From: Candidatus Pantoea varia
Lineage (GTDB): Bacteria > Pseudomonadota > Gammaproteobacteria > Enterobacterales > Enterobacteriaceae
Length of the DNA stretch: 64,000 nt
Reading direction: 5' to 3'
NCBI RefSeq assembly: GCF_900115075.1
Contig: NZ_FOVG01000005.1
Location: 62,001-126,000 of the forward strand
The notes beneath the pieces were generated by a model that worked only from the letters and a program-made list of their open reading frames with translations, was not told the origin of the DNA and did not search any database. Of the stretch, positions 9,909 through 18,844 are shown piece after piece; the first letter of the stretch is position 1; each line of letters starts with the position of its first letter. Position numbers and translations under genes: made by a program.

Positions 9909-11930
9909 TTAACTCTTTTTCGCCTTATCCAGCATCGCTCTCAGTCCCGCAACCCGGCTCTGCCCGGTTTTCATCCGCTCTTCCGCACTGACCACTTTGC
10001 GCTCGGTCTCCCATTGCAGATCGTCCTGCGGCAGTTCCAGCAGAAAACGGCTGGGTTCTGGCCGGATTAACTCGCCATATTGCCGCCGTTCGCGGCACAG
10101 GGTAAAGGTCAGCTCTTTCTGCGCCCTTGTGATCCCCACGTAAGCCAGACGACGCTCCTCTTCGATGTTGTTCTCATCGATGCTGCTCTGATGCGGCAAC
10201 AGCCCCTCTTCCATCCCCACCAGGAACACATAGGGGAACTCCAGCCCTTTAGAGGCGTGCAGCGTCATCAGTTGCACCTGATCCAGCTCTTCATCGCTTT
10301 CACCGCGCTCCATCATGTCGCGCAGGGTAAAGCGCGTCACCACCTGCGCCAGCGTCATCGGCTCGTCGATATCGCTGCCTTCCAGCATTTCGGTCATCCA
10401 CTGAAACAGCGTGTTGACGTTCTTCATCCGCATTTCGGCGGCTTTCGGACTGCCGGAGGTTTCGAACAGCCAGCTTTCGTAGTCGATGCCACGAATCAAA
10501 TCGCGTACCGCGTTCACCGGCTCCCGTTCGGTGAGCTGGATAATCTCATTCAGCCAGTGAGTGAAGCGCTGCAGATGCTCCAGACCACGGCCACTTAGCG
10601 TCTGCCCCAGGCCGACATCGAAACTGGCGTTGAACAGGCTCTTGCTGCGCAGGTTGGCCCACTCACCGAGCTTCTGCAACGTGGCCGGGCCAATCTCGCG
10701 GCGTGGTGTATTGACGATGCGCAGAAACGCGCTGTCATCTTCAGGATTGGTCAGCACACGCAGATAGGCGAGCAGATCCTTGATCTCCGGCCGGGAGAAG
10801 AACGACGTGCCGCCAGAGATGCGATAAGGGATGCGGTTCTGCATCAGAAACTTTTCGAAGGTTCGTGACTGATGGTTGCCGCGATAGAGAATCGCGTAAT
10901 CTTTGTACTGTGTTTTGTTGATAAAGTGATGCGCGATCAGTTCGCCGGTCACCCGCTCCGCCTCGTGCTCTTCGCTGTTAGCGGTCAGCACTTTCAGCTC
11001 GCTGCCCTGCCCCAGTTCCGAAAACAGCCGTTTCTCAAAGACGTGCGGGTTATTAGCAATCAGGATATTCGCCGCTTTCAGGATACGCTGCGAAGAGCGG
11101 TAGTTCTGCTCCAGCTTCACCACCTCCAGCGCCGGGAAATCCTGGTTCAGCAGCACCAGATTCTGCGGCCGCGCGCCGCGCCAGGAGTAGATGGACTGGT
11201 CATCGTCGCCGACCACCGTGAAGCGCGCGCGTGCGCCAACCAGCAGCTTAACCAGCTCATACTGACTGGTGTTGGTGTCCTGATACTCATCCACCAGCAG
11301 ATAGCGGATACGCTGCTGCCAGCGTTCGCGCACCTCCTGATTACGCTGCAGCAGCAGCGTCGGCAGCAGGATCAGGTCGTCGAAATCGAGCACGTTGCAC
11401 GACTTCAGATGCTGGCTGTAGAGGGCGTAGCAGTGGGCAAAAATATTATCCTGCTGCGAGCGCGCCAGCGCGGCGGCGCCCTGCGGATCGATCAGATCAT
11501 TTTTCCAGTTTGAAATGGTGGAGATGAGTTGCTGTAGCAGCGTCTTATCCTCTTCCAGCCACTCTTTGGTCAGCTCTTTCAGCAGGGCGAGCTGATCCTG
11601 ATCGTCGAACAGCGAGAAGTTAGACTTCATGCCCAGCGCCGCGGTTTCGCGTTTGATGATCTCCAGTCCCAGCGTATGGAAGGTCGAGATCAGCAGGCCG
11701 CGCGCCTCTTTGCGGCCCAGCGTCTGCGCCACACGCTCTTTCATTTCGCGCGAGGCCTTATTGGTAAAGGTCACGGCGGCGATATGGCGCGCCTGATAGC
11801 CGCATTCACGAATCAGGTGGGCGATTTTATTGGTAATCACGCGGGTTTTGCCCGATCCCGCGCCCGCCAGCACCAGACAGGGACCGGTAACAAATTCGAC
11901 GGCACGTTGTTGGCTGGGGTTTAAACGCAT
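9909..11930 (-). CDS. rep: ATP-dependent DNA helicase Rep
   Basis: Rep is a 3'-5' superfamily 1 DNA helicase that travels with the replisome and removes nucleoprotein blocks. The 673-residue protein matches the E. coli length. It has the UvrD/Rep motif series: [11 protein letters not shown] (Q motif), [12 protein letters not shown] (Walker A), [22 protein letters not shown] (Walker B), [42 protein letters not shown] and [14 protein letters not shown]. It is divergent from ppiC, with 75 bp between the starts, and converges on gppA. Confidence 0.98.
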   Translation of the reverse strand: MRLNPSQQRAVEFVTGPCLVLAGAGSGKTRVITNKIAHLIRECGYQARHIAAVTFTNKASREMKERVAQTLGRKEARGLLISTFHTLGLEIIKRETAALGMKSNFSLFDDQDQLALLKELTKEWLEEDKTLLQQLISTISNWKNDLIDPQGAAALARSQQDNIFAHCYALYSQHLKSCNVLDFDDLILLPTLLLQRNQEVRERWQQRIRYLLVDEYQDTNTSQYELVKLLVGARARFTVVGDDDQSIYSWRGARPQNLVLLNQDFPALEVVKLEQNYRSSQRILKAANILIANNPHVFEKRLFSELGQGSELKVLTANSEEHEAERVTGELIAHHFINKTQYKDYAILYRGNHQSRTFEKFLMQNRIPYRISGGTSFFSRPEIKDLLAYLRVLTNPEDDSAFLRIVNTPRREIGPATLQKLGEWANLRSKSLFNASFDVGLGQTLSGRGLEHLQRFTHWLNEIIQLTEREPVNAVRDLIRGIDYESWLFETSGSPKAAEMRMKNVNTLFQWMTEMLEGSDIDEPMTLAQVVTRFTLRDMMERGESDEELDQVQLMTLHASKGLEFPYVFLVGMEEGLLPHQSSIDENNIEEERRLAYVGITRAQKELTFTLCRERRQYGELIRPEPSRFLLELPQDDLQWETERKVVSAEERMKTGQSRVAGLRAMLDKAKKS

Positions 11931-12005
11931 AGGAGAAATCGCCTGATTGAATCAAAAGAAAGGGGTTTATACTGGGCGGCAATTATACACAACCGGGATA
12001 CCAAC

Positions 12006-12287
12006 ATGGCGAAAACCGCGGCGGCTTTACACATCCTCGTCAAAGAGGAAGCGCTGGCAAAAGAGATTCTGGCGAAACTGGCGAAAGGCGGCAATTTCCA
12101 GCAGCTGGCAAAGAAGCACTCAACCTGTCCTTCCGGCCGGAATGGCGGCGACCTGGGCGAGTTCCGTCAGGGACAGATGGTGCCAGCCTTTGATAAAGCA
12201 GTCTTTACCTGCCCGCTGCTGACGCCTTACGGGCCGGTAAAGACCAGCTTTGGTTATCACATTATCAAAGTGCTCTACCGCAACTAG
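12006..12287 (+). CDS. ppiC: Parvulin-type peptidyl-prolyl isomerase C
   Basis: PpiC is a single-domain cytoplasmic parvulin that speeds cis-trans isomerisation of prolyl bonds. The 93-residue protein has the E. coli length. It shows the whole parvulin fold: [11 protein letters not shown], the basic helix with [32 protein letters not shown], and the C-terminal [14 protein letters not shown] containing the active-site His. There is no signal sequence. Its TAG stop is directly followed, with no gap, by the stop codon of the convergent yhjG-like gene. E. coli has ilvC next to ppiC, so this is a synteny breakpoint relative to that genome. Confidence 0.96.
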   Translation: MAKTAAALHILVKEEALAKEILAKLAKGGNFQQLAKKHSTCPSGRNGGDLGEFRQGQMVPAFDKAVFTCPLLTPYGPVKTSFGYHIIKVLYRN

Positions 12288-14348
12288 TTACTTCTTCTGC
12301 TTCATCTGCTGCAGGACGGTGCTGCACTGGTTGTCTTCGTTATCACTTGGAGAGATCAGTGCCAGCAGCGCTGCCGCCGGACCCACGACCGCACCCAGCG
12401 CCACGGCAGCGGCACCACGCGCCAGCAGTGGCCCCGTTTTCACGCCCGCATCAGGATTTTTAAAGGTGCCGCGCACGTAGAGCGGGGAGCGCAGCGTCAC
12501 GATGCGGATGCCTTTACTCTCCGGATTCACCGAAAGATCCAGCCGCTCACTGGCGAAGTTTGCGTTGCCGGACACATTGATAATCGCGTTCTCGGTATCA
12601 AATACAAACAGATTAGGCGTCGCCACACCATTCTGCAGTTTGAGATCGGTGGCGGCGCAATTGATGCGCACCTGGTCATCCCCAAACAGCTTGCCCACCA
12701 CGTAGTTACCCACGTTGAGTCCGGCAATTTCCATCAGGCTGCGGCTGATCAGACCATCATTCATCAGCAGCTTAAGTTGCCCGTTACTGGTCGCCAGCAG
12801 ATCGGCTACGGAGTTACCGGTGCCGGTAAAGCTGGCATCGCCATTGAGCTGGCCACGGCTGTTCTTCATCGCCTCCACAGTCGGGAAGAGCTGACGCAGC
12901 TGCAGCTTACGGACATGAAGGTCAACCCGACCGCGCATCGGCGAGTGATCACCCTCCAGCCGGATAGTGCTGTTGAGGTTGCCGCCTGCCACCCCAAAGC
13001 GCAGCGGGTCCAGCAGCAAATCCCCGTTTTTCATCTGTAAGTGGGTATAAAGATCGCTTAACGGCAGTGAATTGCTGTGTTCGATCCGTTTGCCGCTGAA
13101 CTTCACGTCGGCATCCATCACATCCCAGTTTTTGGTATCGAATTTATCGTGCGGCAGCACGCGGTCAGCGGGCTGATTCGATTTATCACCGCGACGGGCT
13201 TTGGCCTGTGCGGTTTTTTCACTGCCTTTACCGGAGTCCACGCCAATCAGCGGCCCCAGATCGGCCATGCGCAGCTGCTCAGAGTTAATTTCACCACTGA
13301 GTGTCGGGCGAGGTTTGACCTGGCTGTAGATCAGCGAGCCATGAATATCGCTGTCACCTATGTGGCCGTTGAATTTCTCATAGCGGTAGACCGCGCCCTT
13401 TTCGCCATTGAATTTGGCAATCAGATGGCCGTCAGTTTCATAAGGCGGTGTGTCAGGCAGCAGGACGCCAGTCAGGCCATAGAGATTCGCCAGCGTATCG
13501 CCCGAGAAGCGCAGTCGCACATTCAACCCGCCGAGGTTCATCGGATCCTGCAAACCGCCACTCACCTGAACACGCGTGGTGCCGTTGTGCACATCGGCCT
13601 GAATCGGGAAGGGCGTGTTCTGACTGCGCAGCGACAGCATGCCGCCAATCTTGCCGTCGCCAGTGAGTTTCTCGCTGTTGTAGGTGCCGCTGGCCTGCCA
13701 GCCAAAGACGAAGTCGCCTGCGCCCTTCTGCTGGTCATCGCCTCCGGCGATCTGCGTATACGGCACCGGTTTACCCAGCGGATTGACCTGCACCGTGACA
13801 TCGGCGCGGTTAATAGCGTCGCGATAACGAATCTGGCCCTGATCGAACAGAATATTATCCAGACGGAAGGACCAGGCCGATGGCGCGGCATTCTTATCGT
13901 CCTTGCCTCTATCAGCAAGGGTAAAGGTCCAGTTGTTCTTTTTATCGGCAGTCTGAATCAGTCGCGCATCAGGACGCTGCAACTTAATCCACGGGATGAA
14001 GAGTTCTTTATGCAGCAGCGACAGCGGTGACAGAGTCGCGTCGACACGCTGCAGATGTACCATGGTGACGTCAGAAATGTCAGGCGGGTTACCCAGCATG
14101 ATGTCTTCCGCATGGATCTGCGGCCACGGCACCCAGCGCCGCCAGCCTGCCTCGTCGCGATTTCGTGCCCAGTCGATGCCCAGATCCCCGCGTATCACAA
14201 AGGGACGGTTTAACTCGGTTGAGACTTTTTGATTGATAGTGGGCTTAAGGCGATTCCAGTCAAAGGTCGCGATGACGACGATAATCACCACGATCAACAA
14301 CACCAGAATTCCTGCTACCCAGCTGACTATTTTCCCGATACGCGACAT
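12288..14348 (-). CDS. yhjG: AsmA-family inner-membrane-anchored protein YhjG
   Basis: AsmA-like proteins have one N-terminal membrane helix and a very long periplasmic beta-groove. Several (TamB, YhdP, YdbH) move phospholipids to the outer membrane; the specific job of YhjG is not established. The chosen start (14348) has AAGGAG eight bases upstream and gives 686 residues. An ATG 24 bases earlier is less likely. The membrane segment is at about residues 9-28. It is followed by FDWNRLKPTINQKVS and RPFVIRGDLGIDWAR, the AsmA N-terminal domain, and near the end by LNVGNYVVGKLFGDD, TLRSPLYVRGTFKNP and a Cys close to the C-terminus. Similarity to E. coli YhjG runs the full length. It converges on ppiC without intergenic space. 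Confidence 0.93.
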   Translation of the reverse strand: MSRIGKIVSWVAGILVLLIVVIIVVIATFDWNRLKPTINQKVSTELNRPFVIRGDLGIDWARNRDEAGWRRWVPWPQIHAEDIMLGNPPDISDVTMVHLQRVDATLSPLSLLHKELFIPWIKLQRPDARLIQTADKKNNWTFTLADRGKDDKNAAPSAWSFRLDNILFDQGQIRYRDAINRADVTVQVNPLGKPVPYTQIAGGDDQQKGAGDFVFGWQASGTYNSEKLTGDGKIGGMLSLRSQNTPFPIQADVHNGTTRVQVSGGLQDPMNLGGLNVRLRFSGDTLANLYGLTGVLLPDTPPYETDGHLIAKFNGEKGAVYRYEKFNGHIGDSDIHGSLIYSQVKPRPTLSGEINSEQLRMADLGPLIGVDSGKGSEKTAQAKARRGDKSNQPADRVLPHDKFDTKNWDVMDADVKFSGKRIEHSNSLPLSDLYTHLQMKNGDLLLDPLRFGVAGGNLNSTIRLEGDHSPMRGRVDLHVRKLQLRQLFPTVEAMKNSRGQLNGDASFTGTGNSVADLLATSNGQLKLLMNDGLISRSLMEIAGLNVGNYVVGKLFGDDQVRINCAATDLKLQNGVATPNLFVFDTENAIINVSGNANFASERLDLSVNPESKGIRIVTLRSPLYVRGTFKNPDAGVKTGPLLARGAAAVALGAVVGPAAALLALISPSDNEDNQCSTVLQQMKQKK

Positions 14349-14550
14349 TACGCTTTCTCCTTGCACATTCACGGTCTGCGTTAAAGATAGTCGAGACTAC
14401 GGGCAACGGCATCAGGGAAGCGGGATAGTAAGATGATCCGATTCAGAAAAGGGAGTTTCTCAGCCATTTTGTTAGCATAAGCGGTAAAAAATCCCAAATT
14501 CCCGGCGCTTATCCCCCAGACCGGGGCTAATAGCCACCTTTAAAGTTAAA

Positions 14551-14567
14551 TTAAAACACCGTTTTAA
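14551..14567. promoter_or_regulatory. Candidate KdgR operator upstream of kdgK
   Basis: A perfect inverted repeat TTAAAAC-ACC-GTTTTAA lies 66 bases before the kdgK start. Its core AAAACACCGTTTT fits the enterobacterial KdgR box pattern as I remember it (RAAAYRNYRTTTY). KdgR is known to repress kdgK in E. coli and pectinolytic relatives. Confidence 0.55.
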
Positions 14568-14632
14568 AACCATTTGACGACTGCCATACCAGACGCGAAA
14601 CTAGGACGATATTTCACTACAGGTCTTAAACC

Positions 14633-15565
14633 ATGACGCAGAAGAAAATCGCCATTATCGGCGAATGCATGATTGAGCTGTCCGAGAAGGGTGAGAACAT
14701 TAAGCGAGGCTATGGCGGCGATACGCTTAACACGGCGGTTTATCTCGCCCGCCAGGTTGATGAACAGCAGTTGCGGGTCGATTATGTCACTGCGCTGGGA
14801 ACGGATTCGTTCAGCGATCAGATGATCGCCGCCTGGCAGCAGGAGAAGGTGAATACGGACCTGATTCAGCGCCTCGATAATAAGATGCCGGGCCTGTATG
14901 TGATTGAAACGGATGCCGATGGCGAGCGTACTTTCTGGTACTGGCGCAGTGATGCCGCCGCGCGTTACTGGCTCGATAGCCCGCAATCTGCGGAGATAGC
15001 CGAACAATTGTCGCACTACGATTATCTCTATCTCAGCGGCATCAGTCTGGCGATTCTGCCGCCGTCCAGCCGTGAGAAGCTGATGGGGCTGCTGGCCCGT
15101 TGCCGGGCAAATGGCGGCAAGGTGATTTTTGATAACAATTACCGCCCGCGTTTATGGGCCGATCGCGCCAGTGCCCAGGCTGCGTATCGCGCCATGCTGA
15201 ACTGTACCGATATCGCCTTCCTGACACTGGATGATGAGCATCTGCTGTGGGGCGAAGATCCTCTGGTAGAGGTTATCGCGCGAACCCGTCAGGCAGGAGC
15301 CGGCGAAATCGTGATTAAGCGCGGTGCCGACTCCTGTCTGGTGGCCACCGGTGATGCGCCGCTGATTGATGTGCCTGCGGTGCGTCTGGCGAAAGAGAAG
15401 ATAATCGATACCACTGCCGCCGGTGATTCATTCAGTGCCGGTTATCTGGCACGCCGTCTGACGGGCGCCTCAGCTGAGGCCGCCGCGCAGCGCGGACACC
15501 TGACTGCCAGCACCGTGATTCAGCATCGCGGCGCGATTATTCCGGCAGAGGCGATGCCAGACTGA
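14633..15565 (+). CDS. kdgK: 2-dehydro-3-deoxygluconokinase
   Basis: KdgK phosphorylates 2-keto-3-deoxygluconate to KDPG, which Eda aldolase then splits. It is the joining step for degradation of glucuronate, galacturonate and pectin-derived sugars. The 310-residue PfkB-family protein begins TQKKIAIIGECMIELSEKG. It contains GGDTLNTAVYLARQ (substrate loop), VTALGTDSFSDQM, VIFDNNYRPRLWA, and the C-terminal PfkB signature DTTAAGDSFSAGYLA with the catalytic Asp. A palindromic KdgR-type operator precedes it, and a strong bidirectional terminator follows. E. coli has pdeH between yhjG and kdgK; here the two genes are divergent neighbours. Confidence 0.97.
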   Translation: MTQKKIAIIGECMIELSEKGENIKRGYGGDTLNTAVYLARQVDEQQLRVDYVTALGTDSFSDQMIAAWQQEKVNTDLIQRLDNKMPGLYVIETDADGERTFWYWRSDAAARYWLDSPQSAEIAEQLSHYDYLYLSGISLAILPPSSREKLMGLLARCRANGGKVIFDNNYRPRLWADRASAQAAYRAMLNCTDIAFLTLDDEHLLWGEDPLVEVIARTRQAGAGEIVIKRGADSCLVATGDAPLIDVPAVRLAKEKIIDTTAAGDSFSAGYLARRLTGASAEAAAQRGHLTASTVIQHRGAIIPAEAMPD

Positions 15566-15612
15566 TGCTATGCAGTGAGCGTTGTTAAGATCGATCTGCG
15601 AATGCAGATGAC

Positions 15613-15644
15613 AAAAAAATGCGCCCAGAGGCGCATTTTTTTTT
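15613..15644. terminator. Bidirectional terminator between kdgK and the msbA-like gene
   Basis: ATGCGCC, loop CAGA and GGCGCAT form a 7-bp stem flanked by seven A residues on the left and at least eight T residues on the right. It can therefore end transcription from both the plus strand (kdgK) and the minus strand (ABC transporter gene). Confidence 0.9.
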
Positions 15645-15729
15645 GAGCATATCAATTGCTGTTGGATTTACTCTGTTTTGGCTTCATGCGTCGTGTGCCT
15701 TTCAGGCAGTGATTTGGCACAAGCGACTG

Positions 15730-17487
15730 TTACGCACAAAGCGGCTGACTGAACTGCATCTGATAGAGCCGCGCATAAGCGCCGTTCTTTTGCAGCAGCT
15801 GCTGATGCGAGCCACGCTCCACAATCTTCCCGTCTTCTACCAGCAGAATTTCATCTGCCTTTTCAATGGTCGAAAGCCGGTGAGCGATGATCAGCGTGGT
15901 ACGGTTCTGCTGCAGCGTCTCCAGCGCAGACTGAATAGCGCGTTCAGATTCGGTGTCCAGAGCTGAGGTCGCTTCGTCGAGGATCAGGATCGGACTGTCA
16001 CGCAGCAGGGCGCGGGCAATCGCGATGCGCTGGCGCTGTCCACCCGACAGCAGCACCCCATTCTCACCAATCACTGTATCCAGCCCATTATCCATTTTAT
16101 TAATGAATTCCATGGCATGGGCCATCTGCGCCGCCTTTTCGATCGCCTCGCGGCTGAAGACGTCGGTGCGGGCATAGGCAATGTTGTTGGCGACCGTGTC
16201 GTTGAACAGGTGAACATGCTGCGAGACCAGTGCCACCTGCTCGCGCAGCGAGGCCAGGGTGTAATCACGCAGGTCATGACCATCCAGCAAAATTTCGCCG
16301 CTGTCGATATCGTAAAAGCGCGTCAGCAGGCTGGCGAGGGTCGATTTACCTGAACCGGAACGACCCACCAGCGCCACCGTTTTTCCGGCGGGAATCGTCA
16401 GATTGATATGCTGCAGCGCAGGCGTTTCCGCGCCCGGATAGGTAAAGGTGACATCGCGAAATTCAATATTGCCGGTGGCGCGCTCAATGACCCGGGAGCC
16501 ATCATCTTTCTCCTGTTCAGTATCCAGGATGGCAAACAGCGTCTGACAGGCGGCCATGCCGCGCTGGAACTGGGCATTGACGTTGGTCAGTGATTTTAGC
16601 GGACGCATCAGCATCAGCATGGCAGAAAACACCGCACTGATGGAGCCTGCGGTCAGCGTGGCCATCACCGACGGGAAGCTGGCTGCATAAAGCACGAAGG
16701 CGAGTGCCGACGAGGCGAGCAGTTGAATAATCGGATCGGAGAGCGAGGTCGCAGAGACCATTTTCATCCCCTGACGACGCATTTTGTTGCTGACCTGTTC
16801 GAAACGGGAGGTCTCAACCTGCTGACCGCCGAACATCAGCACCTCTTTATGCCCTTTCAGCATCTGCTCGGCATGAGAGGTCACCTGCCCCATGGTGTTC
16901 TGCATATTTTTACTGATGCTGCGGAAGCGTCGGGAGACGATGCGGATCCCCAGCGACACAATCGGTGCCAGCACCAGCAGGATAAGGGAAAGCTGCCAGC
17001 TGTAGTAGAACATCATCACAAACAGGCCGAGAATGGAGGCCCCTTCACGCACCACCGTCACCAGCGAACCGGACGAGGATGAAGCAACCTGTTCGCAGTC
17101 GTAGCTGATGCGGGAGAGCAGCGTGCCGGTAGATTGCTGATCGAAAAACGCCACCGGCATGCCCATCAGATGACTGAACAGACGACAGCGCAGGGCCATC
17201 ACCACTTTGCCTGACACCCAGGATATACAGTAGCTGGAGATATAGCCGCTGACACCGCGGATCAGGATTAGCCCGATAATCACCAGCGGCATCCAGACCA
17301 GAATGCCGGGGTTTTTCTTGCCAATCACATCGTCCAGCAGCGTCTTCAGTAACGTCAGCATAAACGGGTCTATGGCGGCGTTGACGATCAGGGCAACACC
17401 CGCGGCCAGCAGTCCCAGCCTGAAGGGAGAGATCATCGGCCACAGCCGACCAAAGGTTTGTCTGGTAGAGAGATCGGTATTAAACAT
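15730..17487 (-). CDS. MsbA-like lipid A/phospholipid ABC exporter, orphan paralogue
   Basis: This is a half-size ABC exporter of 585 residues, with six membrane helices fused to one nucleotide-binding domain. It is close to E. coli MsbA along its whole length, from [14 protein letters not shown] through [13 protein letters not shown] and [17 protein letters not shown]. The ATPase domain has [13 protein letters not shown] (Walker A, about 376-388), [17 protein letters not shown] and [12 protein letters not shown]. The ATG at 17487 has a TAAGA-type ribosome site; an ATG three codons earlier is possible. MsbA normally flips lipid A core and sits in msbA-lpxK. Here there is no lpxK, and the gene stands alone on the minus strand between kdgK and a hydrolase, at a place where E. 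coli has neither. I infer a second, accessory MsbA rather than the essential copy. The substrate is unknown. Confidence 0.85.
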   Translation of the reverse strand: MFNTDLSTRQTFGRLWPMISPFRLGLLAAGVALIVNAAIDPFMLTLLKTLLDDVIGKKNPGILVWMPLVIIGLILIRGVSGYISSYCISWVSGKVVMALRCRLFSHLMGMPVAFFDQQSTGTLLSRISYDCEQVASSSSGSLVTVVREGASILGLFVMMFYYSWQLSLILLVLAPIVSLGIRIVSRRFRSISKNMQNTMGQVTSHAEQMLKGHKEVLMFGGQQVETSRFEQVSNKMRRQGMKMVSATSLSDPIIQLLASSALAFVLYAASFPSVMATLTAGSISAVFSAMLMLMRPLKSLTNVNAQFQRGMAACQTLFAILDTEQEKDDGSRVIERATGNIEFRDVTFTYPGAETPALQHINLTIPAGKTVALVGRSGSGKSTLASLLTRFYDIDSGEILLDGHDLRDYTLASLREQVALVSQHVHLFNDTVANNIAYARTDVFSREAIEKAAQMAHAMEFINKMDNGLDTVIGENGVLLSGGQRQRIAIARALLRDSPILILDEATSALDTESERAIQSALETLQQNRTTLIIAHRLSTIEKADEILLVEDGKIVERGSHQQLLQKNGAYARLYQMQFSQPLCA

Positions 17488-17969
17488 GGAATGCATCTTA
17501 CCGTTGTGAATGAACGGCTGATCTTATGTTAAACCTCATCAACCAACAGGAAACTGCCCTGCGCTGATCATTCTCAAATGAGACTGGCACTTAAGCCTCT
17601 GAAGCGAAGCCGGTGTAGCCCTGGCGCTGAAATCATTATGTCGCCTTAACAGCAGACAGCGTGATATCCGGTAAATTGCGGCTAGTAAAGCGGGCCGTGC
17701 CAGCCATTTACCTTAAGCTATAAATTAGTGGTTAATAACGCACTCCGTGCGGCAATCCCCTTCAACCTCTCTTATAATTTAGTGATTAAAATTAATCAGT
17801 TATACAAACAGATCCACCACCAGGCATAGTCCGAATCTGGTCAGATCCACCCTTTTCGGATGGACGATTGCCTGAAAAAAGACCATCTTTTAATCAAAAG
17901 ACAGCAGGACGCTGTTCTCTCCGGCCGCGAACAAAACAATTAAAATATTCCCCGCATCAGGATCTATTT
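17488..17969. promoter_or_regulatory. Intergenic region with AT-rich imperfect direct repeats
   Basis: This 482-bp divergent interval holds no recognisable gene. It should contain the promoters of both the msbA-like gene (minus) and the hydrolase (plus). Two AT-rich 21-base segments at 17719-17739 and 17773-17793 match at 16 of 21 positions. They share TATAA and TTAGTG-N-TTAA, and are 54 bases apart, close to five helical turns. The second overlaps a TATAAT (17773-17778) that could be a -10 element for the plus strand, although no good -35 is present. Confidence 0.4.
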
Positions 17970-18842
17970 ATGCACACAGAAATTATTAATATCTGGCCAC
18001 ACGGTGAGGCGCCAGGCGCCAGCGATTCGCGTGCAGAGCCGCAAATCGTCGATATGGCAAAAGAGTATGAGCCTTACGATCGGGCAGCGACCGGCGTGCG
18101 TTGCCCGGAGATGGCGATCTGGCATCCGGTCGAATCAAACGGGATCACCCTGCTGGTCGCACCGGGCGGTGGCTATCAGCGCGTGATGATCGACCGTGAA
18201 GGCAGCGCTCTGGCGACCTTCTTCACGTCGATGGGGTACACCCTGGCGGTCATGACCTATCGCCTGCCCTATGACGGGCATCACGAAGGTCCCGACGCGC
18301 CGCTGGCCGATGCGCAGCGTGCGGTTCGCGTCCTGCGTGAGCGGGCACAGCGTGGCCTGAACGGTAAATACATTGTGATGATGGGTTTTTCGGCGGGTGG
18401 TCACGTGGCAGCCAGTCTGGGAACGCGTTTCGCAGAGAAACTCTATCCGGTGCAGGATGGCGCAGAGAACTTCTCGCCGCGTCCGGATGCGATGGTACTG
18501 GTCTATCCGCTGATCAGCATGCGTGACGGTATTGCTCATGAAGGTGCCAGAACCCGTTTGCTGGGTGCGTGGCCGGATCAGAAAACCATTGAAGCCTATT
18601 CAATGGAAACCCGTGTTCATCCGCTGGTGCCACCGACACTGTTGATCCACGCGGCCGACGATGATGATGTCTCAGTGAACCACAGCATGGCGTTTTTTGG
18701 CGCGCTGCGTGAGCATAAGGTTCCGGCAGAGGTGCATTTCTATCAGAAAGGCGGGCACGGATTTGGTATCCGTGGTGTGGCAGATCTGCCCCTCGCCAGC
18801 TGGCCGATGTTAGTGACCGAGTGGCTCAGGGCAAAAACCTGA
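17970..18842 (+). CDS. Alpha/beta-hydrolase, acetyl-esterase-like
   Basis: This is a serine hydrolase of 290 residues without a signal peptide, so cytoplasmic. The nucleophile elbow GFSAGG places Ser141. The oxyanion-hole motif is APGGGY (64-69). The acid is among Asp230-233 (IHAADDDDVS), and the base is His263 in GGHGFG. This layout matches the BD-FAE/xylanase-type acetylesterases, including enzymes such as pectin acetylesterase PaeX of soft-rot bacteria, but I cannot assign a substrate. I chose the ATG at 17970, with AGGA 8 bases upstream; the frame is open for 34 codons before it. It ends 2 bases before the stop of convergent yhjJ. Its proximity to kdgK would suit a sugar-ester catabolic role, but that is inference. 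Confidence 0.8.
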   Translation: MHTEIINIWPHGEAPGASDSRAEPQIVDMAKEYEPYDRAATGVRCPEMAIWHPVESNGITLLVAPGGGYQRVMIDREGSALATFFTSMGYTLAVMTYRLPYDGHHEGPDAPLADAQRAVRVLRERAQRGLNGKYIVMMGFSAGGHVAASLGTRFAEKLYPVQDGAENFSPRPDAMVLVYPLISMRDGIAHEGARTRLLGAWPDQKTIEAYSMETRVHPLVPPTLLIHAADDDDVSVNHSMAFFGALREHKVPAEVHFYQKGGHGFGIRGVADLPLASWPMLVTEWLRAKT

Positions 18843-18844
18843 TA

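Noticed and set aside
10872..11513. 213-codon plus-strand ORF
   Set aside because: Antisense to rep, no recognisable domain.
13077..14030. 317-codon plus-strand ORF
   Set aside because: Antisense to yhjG, which matches a known family over its full length.
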